Below are positions 51,208 to 59,200 of a stretch of 64,000 nt of DNA, piece after piece. A model generated the notes under the pieces. It saw only the letters and a program-made list of their open reading frames with translations. It was not told where the DNA came from and did not search any database. The translations under genes and the position numbers were made by a program. Source of the stretch: Flavobacteriales bacterium. GTDB taxonomy: Bacteria > Bacteroidota > Bacteroidia > Flavobacteriales > Flavobacteriaceae. The first letter of the stretch is position 1, and each line of letters begins with the position of its first letter. The stretch lies in contig JAFLBS010000002.1 in the NCBI GenBank assembly GCA_017303755.1, positions 186,001 to 250,000 on the forward strand, read 5' to 3'.

Positions 51208-51732
51208 ATGAAGATTGTATTAAAAATTATCGGAACACTAGTGGTGATTATTTCATTGCTGATAGGAAGTATTTCTGTAAAGCGAAATTTTGACGACGCA
51301 ACCAAAAAAGGTGTAACAACTGAAGAACTCACAGCATTTACATCCCAAGTCGATTCGCTTAAAAAAATCAACGAATCCTTAACTGGAGCTTCAAAAGAAG
51401 CCATGACTGTCGAACTTGAAAAAGCAGAAAAAGAGTTGAACAACATCGCCACAGCCTCAACCTATAAAATGGCTGGCTATCTTTTACTTGTACTTTGCGT
51501 ATTGAGTTTAGTTAGCGGTTTTTTACTTTACCAACCCAAACCAAACGCCTTTAAAATAGTATTGGGATTAGTGGTTGTTGTTGCAGCAATTGCTATTGTT
51601 TTGTCACCCAACCCAGAACGCGGAATGACCAGCGGACTTCCCAATAGAACCATTGCCATGATTACAGGTGCTTTTTCATTAGCCAGTATTCTAATCGCCT
51701 TTGCATTATACCAAAAAAACAAAACGTCGTAA
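51208..51732 (+). CDS. Membrane protein of unknown function
   Basis: A 174-residue membrane protein with four predicted membrane segments: IIGTLVVIISLLIGSISV (residues about 6-24), MAGYLLLVLCVLSLVSGFLL (about 90-108), IVLGLVVVVAAIAIVLS (about 116-133) and ITGAFSLASILIAFALY (about 150-168). A soluble, charged coiled-coil loop lies between the first and second (TAFTSQVDSLKKINESLTGA, then SKEAMTVELEKAEKEL). I do not recognise a family. It opens a possible three-gene unit with 51764 and 52473. Confidence 0.75.
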   Translation: MKIVLKIIGTLVVIISLLIGSISVKRNFDDATKKGVTTEELTAFTSQVDSLKKINESLTGASKEAMTVELEKAEKELNNIATASTYKMAGYLLLVLCVLSLVSGFLLYQPKPNAFKIVLGLVVVVAAIAIVLSPNPERGMTSGLPNRTIAMITGAFSLASILIAFALYQKNKTS

Positions 51733-51763
51733 TACATCTTGTATAACCTTTAAATTAAATAGT

Positions 51764-52468
51764 ATGAAAAAATTAATCCTCATTTGTTCCATTTTAATTT
51801 CGGCAACCTTTCACGCTCAAATTAAAGTAAAAATCAATGACAAACCAGTTACTGAAGGAGCTTCCTTTAAAGCAGAAGACATCTTAAAAATGGAAGTCGC
51901 TTTTGATAAACCAAAAAAACTAAGTTACTATGGTTTAGGCCGACTTTATTTCTGGGTAGAAATTCTTAAAGAAAGTGGAAATTCGTATGAAGATTATCGC
52001 GCTACGGTTGATGGTTCGAATGCCATTGAAGCGTATCTTATGGATGTAAATGATTTTAAAACATTTTACGCCGATGGTAAAGTTCCCTACACATTTAAAA
52101 TTGTACGATCGAGCAAACAAAATAGCCTTCCTGAAACTTTTTTACTAGCGGGTCGTTGGCAAGACCAAAAAGCTTTAAAAATTAGAGTCTCTTTATTCTT
52201 TAGGGATAAGGTGGGATATGAAAAATACGGCGATGCTGTTGAATTGGTAAAACCATTTACAATCAATGTTGACAATACTCATTTCTTTACTGAAGGTCAA
52301 AAACAGAAGCAAGAAGAAAAAGCTGCTGCTGATGCCAAAAAAGCTGAAGAGGACAAAAAAGCAGAAGAAACAAAAACTGTAGAGCAAGTAAAAACCATTG
52401 AAACACCTAAAGTAGAAGCTCCTAAAAAGAAAAAAGGCTTATTAAATAGTGTACTTAATAAATTATAA
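51764..52468 (+). CDS. Secreted protein with Lys/Glu-rich tail
   Basis: A 234-residue exported protein from the ATG at 51764 (signal peptide MKKLILICSILISATFHAQ), preferred over a longer frame that overlaps the preceding gene. A beta-rich domain (IKVKINDKPVTEGASFKAED, then LYFWVEILKESGNSYEDYRA) is followed by a low-complexity charged tail (KQKQEEKAAADAKKAEEDKK) and a C-terminal KKKKGLLNSVLNKL. The tail resembles spacer or coiled-coil regions. No known family. It is followed 4 bp later by a lipoprotein gene. Confidence 0.72.
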   Translation: MKKLILICSILISATFHAQIKVKINDKPVTEGASFKAEDILKMEVAFDKPKKLSYYGLGRLYFWVEILKESGNSYEDYRATVDGSNAIEAYLMDVNDFKTFYADGKVPYTFKIVRSSKQNSLPETFLLAGRWQDQKALKIRVSLFFRDKVGYEKYGDAVELVKPFTINVDNTHFFTEGQKQKQEEKAAADAKKAEEDKKAEETKTVEQVKTIETPKVEAPKKKKGLLNSVLNKL

Positions 52469-52472
52469 AGAG

Positions 52473-52934
52473 ATGAAAAAAACAATTTTTATGATCGCAA
52501 CGTCAGCCAGTTTGGTTTTTGCCTCTTGCAAAGGAAATGCAGAACAATCAGAAGATGCAACAACTGAAACTACAACTGTTACTGAAGAACCAGCAGCAGA
52601 AGAACCAGCTACAGTGGTTGGTGTTTGGAAATTGACCGATTTTAATGTGGACATGGAGGTTCCAAAAGGCCAGGAAAAAGCCTTGGAAGACATGAAAAAG
52701 AAAATGATCGAGTCAACAACTTATACTTTCAAAGAAGACGGAACCATGAGTTTCAAAAACCATTTAGTTAAAGAAACAACTGGAACTTACACCTTTGCTG
52801 ACGGAAAAATCACCATCAAAAACAACACTACCAAACAAGACGAAACGGTTACTGTAGATGAGTTGACCAGTGATAAATTGGTTATTTCAAGTGAACAAGG
52901 CGGACGAAAAGCAACCATGTCTTTTGCCAAATAA
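52473..52934 (+). CDS. Lipoprotein with lipocalin-like domain
   Basis: A 153-residue lipoprotein: signal peptide with lipobox (MIATSASLVFASCKGN), a Thr/Glu-rich linker (EDATTETTTVTEEPAAEEPA), and a lipocalin-like beta domain with VVGVWKLTDFNVDM, TTYTFKEDGTMSF, GTYTFADGKITIKN and ELTSDKLVISS. The ATG at 52473 is chosen because the longer frame begins inside the preceding gene. Probably outer-membrane anchored; the ligand is unknown. Confidence 0.82.
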   Translation: MKKTIFMIATSASLVFASCKGNAEQSEDATTETTTVTEEPAAEEPATVVGVWKLTDFNVDMEVPKGQEKALEDMKKKMIESTTYTFKEDGTMSFKNHLVKETTGTYTFADGKITIKNNTTKQDETVTVDELTSDKLVISSEQGGRKATMSFAK

Positions 52935-52958
52935 GTAATAAGTAGGTTAACTAATTCA

Positions 52959-52991
52959 AGAAACCATCAGCGCAAGTTGGTGGTTTTTTTC
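52959..52991 (+). terminator. Terminator after the lipoprotein gene
   Basis: AACCATCAGCG, short loop, GTTGGTGGTTTTTTT: the same hairpin as at 47884, followed by the same long repeat class downstream. Confidence 0.75.
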
Positions 52992-53049
52992 ATTTCGAGC
53001 TAGTCATTTCGAGCTTTTTAGCGAAGCAATCTCAGCAATCTCATCAACC

Positions 53050-53290
53050 TGTAGCTATTTCCAGCTATACGTTCCAAGCTTTTTTACTTCAAACTATTTT
53101 TGTACGCTTTTTAATAGCTTCCGTTGGTCGCTCTTCAAAAGCTACAAAAATTAGTTTTCAGCTGCAAAAGGCTTTCCACTGCTATCTGGGCTATTTCAGT
53201 TTTCAGTCACAGTTTTCAAAAATCTGCGTAAATCAGTTCGATCCGTTTCACCCGCGTTCCAAAATCCTACAATCCTATAGTCTTACAGTC
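53050..53290 (-). repeat. Long dispersed element, copy 5 (direct repeat with 47919)
   Basis: Closely matches copy 4 from TGTAGCTAT through CTATCTGGGCTA, and on through AAAATCTGCGTAAATCAGTT and the CCGTTTCA-CCGCGT tail. It fills most of the 369-bp gap 52935-53303; a 58-bp segment between the hairpin and the repeat (52994-53050, containing TCATTTCGAGC twice) is absent from copy 4. No gene is seen in the gap. Confidence 0.8.
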
Positions 53291-53303
53291 TAACAAGTCC
53301 AAC

Positions 53304-54218
53304 TCATCTCCCAAGCAAAAACAATAACGGAACCTCCAATCGCGCTGCCCAAGCCGTTTCCGAATGATTCGTTCTTGGAAAAAATCGCGTCATCCAATTG
53401 GTTTCAGTAAATCCGTTTTCCTTCATCACAACATCAACTTTTTGCTGCAACGGCGGATACATCGCGTCGAGCGTTTGATCACCATAATCGAAGTAAATTT
53501 TGTTCTTTTTTATCTTTGATAATTTACTTTTCAAATACGTCAAAAATGTCTCTGGTACCGGATTATTCTCCACGGCAAAAGTGCCCGGCCAATGCGTCGA
53601 CAAACACGCAGCGCCACCAAATACTTTTGGATATTCACACATCGCATACATCGAAATCAATCCACCCATACTCGAACCCGCAATAAACGTATTGTTTTTG
53701 TCTTTTCTTGTAGAAAAGGTTTTGTCAATAAAAGGCTTGAGTTCTGTTACCAAAAACTTCAAATACAAATCCGAATACGGATGAAATTCCTCAGTAGTTC
53801 TTCCTGCTTTTTGCAATTGACGTGTTACAGTATCGCGTTGAGTTTGGGTCATGTTCTCAAATGGCTTCTGCGGAAAATATTCTGGATGACGTTTAGTATT
53901 ATTATTCCAAATTCCTACTACTATAAACTTCTTAGTTTTCCCTTCCAATTGTAATTTTCCTGCGGTTTCATCTACTTCCCAACAGGTTTTGTTCCATGAT
54001 GTCGTCGCATCGTATAACATTTGTCCGTCGTGCATGTACAAAACAGCGTATTTTTCATTAGCTGAATAATTATCGGGTAACCAAACATCCACATTCCGTG
54101 CATCAATGAACTTTGAAGAGAAGTTTTCAAATCGTTGTACTTTCCCCGAAGTCACATTTACTTGTGCTAATCCATCCCAAAAGAATAGAATGGCAACTAT
54201 AAAAAGTATTTTTTTCAT
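53304..54218 (-). CDS. Secreted esterase (Fes/esterase D-like alpha/beta hydrolase)
   Basis: A 304-residue exported hydrolase: signal peptide (MKKILFIVAILFFWDGLAQ), VDVWLPDNYSANEKYAVLYM, HDGQMLYD with the oxyanion region, nucleophile in FIAGSSMGGLISMYA (GxSxGG), and HSETAW near the C-terminus as likely catalytic His. This matches the putative esterase family (PF00756), which hydrolyses acyl, feruloyl or siderophore esters. No T9SS tail. It starts 2 bp after the stop of the choice-of-anchor gene at 54221, so it is third in an operon with the two T9SS type B proteins. Confidence 0.88.
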   Translation of the reverse strand: MKKILFIVAILFFWDGLAQVNVTSGKVQRFENFSSKFIDARNVDVWLPDNYSANEKYAVLYMHDGQMLYDATTSWNKTCWEVDETAGKLQLEGKTKKFIVVGIWNNNTKRHPEYFPQKPFENMTQTQRDTVTRQLQKAGRTTEEFHPYSDLYLKFLVTELKPFIDKTFSTRKDKNNTFIAGSSMGGLISMYAMCEYPKVFGGAACLSTHWPGTFAVENNPVPETFLTYLKSKLSKIKKNKIYFDYGDQTLDAMYPPLQQKVDVVMKENGFTETNWMTRFFPRTNHSETAWAARLEVPLLFLLGR

Positions 54219-54220
54219 AA

Positions 54221-56278
54221 TTATCGTTTTAGTGTAAAATGTCCACGTAAAGTTTGATTGTTATCCAAATCAACTTTAAACCAATAATCGTCAGCAGGCA
54301 ATAGTGTTCCGTTTAATGTTCCGTCCCAACCTTCACCAATCAGTAAAAATTGTTTGATTAACTTTCCAAATCGATCAAATAGTGAAACAATAGATTGCTC
54401 ATTAGTTCCCAATTTGATTCCTTTTAGATTCCATTTTTCGTGAATTCCATCGCCATTTGGTGTAAAGTATTTTGGAATAGTAATCGTAGTAAAGTTTTTA
54501 GTTGCTATTCCGCATTGATTTTCATCGTAGACAAAAACGGTATGTTCACTCGAATTTAAATTAGTAAACACATTGCTGTTTTGATAGTTAATTCCATCCA
54601 AAGAATACAAATAATCACCATTTCCTGAAACGATGATTTCAGCCGAACTTTCAGTATCAAAACCAGTTACAATAATGTCTTCTATGGTAGCAATTTCAGA
54701 AACTATGACTGTAAATGATTTTGTTTTTTTACAACCATTTGTATTTTCAATTTCAACGGCATACGTTCCTTCAGTAGAAACTGAAATGGTTTCAGAAGTG
54801 GCTCCAGTATTCCACAAATACGATACAAATCCGCTGTCAGCAGTTAACGTAGCAGAAGCACCATCACAAATTCCGATGGTTTCGTCTACAAAGATTTCGT
54901 CAAAAGTTAAAATGGTTAATGTAACTGGTATTGCAGTATAACAACTACTATTAGTAATTTTAGCATAAACAACTTGTGAAAACGGAGTAGTATTTTGGTA
55001 GGAAAAAGGCAAAGGAGTTGAACTTGTGGCACTTTCGTAATAGGCAACAGTATAATACGATGATAAATTGGTAAATAGAGTAGAAGTAATGTCATTCAAA
55101 TCGGTAATTCGAATACCATTTTGACTACTATCATCATCACAAAACGAATAATTTTGTTGGTTAATGACTAATTCGGGTGCAAATTCCAATACAATTTCGG
55201 ATGTTACGGTACACGTTGCCGAATACGTTACATCAACACTATACGTTCCGTCTTGTGAGCTAGTATATGGAGGATTGAAAACTAAAGTACTATTAGTTGC
55301 TCCAGAAATTGGACTTCCATTAAAATTCCATTGATAACTGATCGCACTAGAAGAAACCGCATTTAAAGTCAGATTTTCGTTTGGGCAAACGGCAGTATTG
55401 GTGGCAATTTTTCGATCTTGTCCCAAATCGACACCAAAACTAAAACTACTTCCTTTGAGGAAAATGGCGGAGTCGTAGCGGTAATTGCCTTCGTCTGCAA
55501 TGACTAATTTGATGTGATACGTTGTACCCAGAATCACATTGGCTTGCGCGGTTAAAATTTTGGTTTGACCATTGAAATTGGTTGGATGATTCACATCGTT
55601 GAACGATTCGAAATATTGCTCGTTTTGAGCACTACAACCACCCGGAATTTCAGGATGTACCGAAGTCACTTTTACAGGAATGTTGGTATTCGGAATTAAA
55701 GCTAAATTTTGGTAGTTAGTGTCGCCAACTGCTTTTAACAAAAACGCAAAACCATCAGAATATTGACATGTTGCGGTTCCGTGGTATTCTTCAGATGAAA
55801 AAATATAGTCGAAACTAATTTGACTTCCCAACGGAACAAAATCAAATTCTAAAAGGGTAGCATTAAGAGTATTAGTCACGCCAAGCGCTTGATTTAAATC
55901 GGAATCGCCTGTCCAACCCATACTTCCGCCATCATCAGAAATAAACGAATTCGGACCTTGAGCATTGGCTATTTTTCCGGTACTTAAGATGATTCCATCG
56001 GCAAAGGGAAATGAGGTTCCATTCGAATTAAAATAACCAAAACTTTGTTCACCACCTACAAAATTCCCGCCTGAAACACTCACATTGGAAATGGTTGCAC
56101 AACTCGTATTGAACAAAACATCTTGTACTAATTGAGTTGGAGTATAACTCTCTGAAGTGGTTATGGCCTGTGAAAAAGAAAATTTTGTTATAAAAAGGAA
56201 CAGTAGTAAAAAGTACTTTTTAAAATTGTAATTTTTAATGATGTGATGACAATTTTCCCTATGAAAACTAATTTTCAT
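54221..56278 (-). CDS. T9SS type B surface protein with choice-of-anchor L-like domain
   Basis: A 685-residue secreted protein. A long signal peptide (hydrophobic FKKYFLLLFLFITKFSFSQ) is followed by a choice-of-anchor L-like domain (about 40-270: LVQDVLFNTSCATISNVSVS, DGIILSTGKI, DFVPLGSQISFDYIFSSEEY), Ig-like domains with paired Cys, and a gliding-motility-associated C-terminal domain (KYFTPNGDGIHEKWNLKGIK to the final HFTLKR), the T9SS type B signal. Expected to be attached to or released from the cell surface. It follows the 1692-aa protein gene by 2 bp. Confidence 0.88.
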   Translation of the reverse strand: MKISFHRENCHHIIKNYNFKKYFLLLFLFITKFSFSQAITTSESYTPTQLVQDVLFNTSCATISNVSVSGGNFVGGEQSFGYFNSNGTSFPFADGIILSTGKIANAQGPNSFISDDGGSMGWTGDSDLNQALGVTNTLNATLLEFDFVPLGSQISFDYIFSSEEYHGTATCQYSDGFAFLLKAVGDTNYQNLALIPNTNIPVKVTSVHPEIPGGCSAQNEQYFESFNDVNHPTNFNGQTKILTAQANVILGTTYHIKLVIADEGNYRYDSAIFLKGSSFSFGVDLGQDRKIATNTAVCPNENLTLNAVSSSAISYQWNFNGSPISGATNSTLVFNPPYTSSQDGTYSVDVTYSATCTVTSEIVLEFAPELVINQQNYSFCDDDSSQNGIRITDLNDITSTLFTNLSSYYTVAYYESATSSTPLPFSYQNTTPFSQVVYAKITNSSCYTAIPVTLTILTFDEIFVDETIGICDGASATLTADSGFVSYLWNTGATSETISVSTEGTYAVEIENTNGCKKTKSFTVIVSEIATIEDIIVTGFDTESSAEIIVSGNGDYLYSLDGINYQNSNVFTNLNSSEHTVFVYDENQCGIATKNFTTITIPKYFTPNGDGIHEKWNLKGIKLGTNEQSIVSLFDRFGKLIKQFLLIGEGWDGTLNGTLLPADDYWFKVDLDNNQTLRGHFTLKR

Positions 56279-56280
56279 TT

Positions 56281-59200
56281 TTATCTTTTTAAACTAAAGT
56301 TGCCTTTAGCACTTCTTCCATCTTCAAATTGAACCGTGAACCAATAATCGTCGCCAGGCATTTGTTTTCCGTTGAAAGTTCCATCCCAACCTGATCCTAC
56401 AGGAGAAATTTGTTTGATCAATTTTCCGTAGCGATCAAAAATGTAAATGATTGAACGAGAGTTGTAGCTTTCACTGATTCCGGCAATATTCCAGGTGTCG
56501 TGAATGCCATCACCATTTGGTGTAAAATATTTTGGTGCACCTAAAACATGAACGATTTGCTGAGTTTCTCCACAACCATTTTTGTCTCTGACATAAACAG
56601 TATGAATACCGATTGAAACGTTATCGAAAAATCCAGTTGATTGAAATAATCCTTCATCTAACGAATATTCGTAATCACCTAATCCTGTAGCAACAACATT
56701 AATAGTGTTGTTGTCAACTAAATCAACAACAATTACATCATCAATTGTAGCAGCATTGGAAGCAATTACCTCAATGGTTCGAATAACTGGACAGCTAAAG
56801 CTATTCGTTACTTTTACCGTATAAGTTCCTTCGGTGTTTACTTGTAGTGTATAGGAATTGGCACCCGGAATTTCAACTCCGTTGAGCGACCATTGATAAC
56901 TGTAATCGTTAGGATTAGTGGCATCAGTTATTCCAGCATCTAAGGTTATTACGAAAGTAGGTATGTTGATGCAAATAAGCTCTTCGTATTCAATATCAAT
57001 ATTAGGCAACGGATTCACAACAAAATTGAGTGTTGTAGTTGCCGTACAAGTTGGATTTATTGGATTGGTTACTGTTACAATCACATTTTGAGTACTTGTT
57101 GGAAAAGGATTGGGTAGTTGATTTAACACAGTTCCATCAGCTAAAGTATACGTAACTAGCATTCCGGTTTGACCGTTTAATATTTGATTTTGAAGTGTTG
57201 ATGTGTCAAAATTGTATGAACCATCTTGATCGGCTGGATCAATTTCGTCATCACAGATTGTTAGGTCAGATGCAGGAATTGGAAACGCTTCGGGCAAATC
57301 ATCTACAATAAATTGAAAAGTGGTTTCGTCAAAACACGGTCCGTTTGACGCTTGAGTAGCATTGTTTACTACACGAGCGGTAACAGTAAGTTGATTAGTG
57401 ACTGGAAATGGATTAGGTAATGGATTATAAATGATTCCATTGCTATCTGTGTAAATAACATCAATATTGGTTTGTCCTAAAAGAATAGCAGTTTCTATTG
57501 CTGAAGTATCAAAACTGAAAACTCCATCATGGTCATCATCACAATTCCTGATGATATTGGTTGCATTTACAGGATGGGCAACTGGCAGCGCTTCAACGGT
57601 CAAACGAACAAATGGTCCGAGGCCGAAACACGCATTATCTAAATTACTATCTACACGAACCCAAATGTCTTGCTGGTTGGGATAACCACTATTTCTATAA
57701 TTTGAAATGTCGGTAATTGCATTCAATTCGGATAAAGCATCGGCTTCATTACGGTAATACGTAATAGTATATGTTGCCGTTGCCGGTAAAAGAGCTTGTA
57801 TTGCTGGAGTTACCGAACTAAAATCAAATTGCGAAATGCCGTCGTAATCATTGTTTACAGCATCAATATAATCATCACAAGTGTAAAACGGAAATAAAGT
57901 ACTGGCCGGAATTTGTGTAGCCGATACAAAGACATTCAATTGAGCAACACGGTAACATCCATTACTATTTTCAACACGAACATACACAACTGTTGTACCA
58001 GTCGTATAGGCAATTGGATTCGTGATTTCTAATGCAACATCTTCTGTTTCTGCAGCTAATTGTGTTGTGAAATAAGTAAAGGTTTCGTTTACATAATTGG
58101 CAGAAATAAAGTCGTTTTTAACCGTAAGATTAACATCTGAAATTCCGTCAGTATCATCGTCACATTGAACCAAATTTACCGGTGTAGTAATTACTGGTAA
58201 AGCATAAGTTGTTAGAATCGCTGCAGCAGAATACAAACCGCAAGCATTTCCATTTTTGTTTAGAAATACTCGGTATTGGTAGCCTACCATACTCGGACTC
58301 ACATTAGAAACCGTTAGTGAAACAGTAGTTGCTCCAGAATAGGTAGCATTATTAGTTATGTCGGTCCAAGTGGTTCCGTTATCTGTAGAAAGTTGCCATT
58401 GATAGGAATCAACAGGATCAGTATTTAGTGTAAAAGTAGCTGTTTCTAACTCGCACGTAGTTACATCTGCAGGTTGAGTTGTGATGTTAATAACGGCAAA
58501 AATGGTGTAATCGTTATTGGGTGTTCCATAACCCGTTGAACTGTTCACAACACCATTAGAACTAAAAGTAGGAGTCGTCTCGTCACCAACAATTAAATCC
58601 GAATTGGCATCAGTATAACCTGCTTCGATGATGTCAATACAACCATCGTTATCACTATCAGTCTCGAGATAATTAGGAATTCCGTCAGCATCAGAATCAA
58701 TCAACGTGTAATTAAAAACACCGCTATCGGGTGAAGTTTCAAAAGCATCGTCAATACCATTCGAACCAAAATTAGGACCACTTGTACTTCCGTTTATACT
58801 GGAAGAACTTCCTTGGCTTCCCGATTCGTTAATATCAAAAATTCCATCGTTGTCACTGTCATAATCTAAGTAATCTAAAACTCCATCGTTGTCGGTATCA
58901 GCAGGAGTAATTCCGTTACCAAAAACATCATCGATTCCGTCTCCATTAGTATCAGTCAATGATAAAGCATTAGAATTAATTCCTTGTGATTCTATGAAAT
59001 CGGGTACAGTATCATTATCCGAATCGTAGTCTATCTGATCAGGAATACCATCATTATCAGAATCTTTTGGTATACACGAACCAATAATTCGGAAAGTTGC
59101 TTTATTTCCCTGATCATCCGTTAGATTTTTATGAGTAATACTCAGTGATGTTGCTTGATTGGAACGAAATTGAAAAGTTCCTGTTCCAGCTGCGAGAGGA

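Noticed and set aside
47919..53290. Long repeats considered as insertion sequences
   Set aside because: They are about 235 bp, carry no transposase frame, and no target-site duplication could be recognised; a non-autonomous element remains possible.
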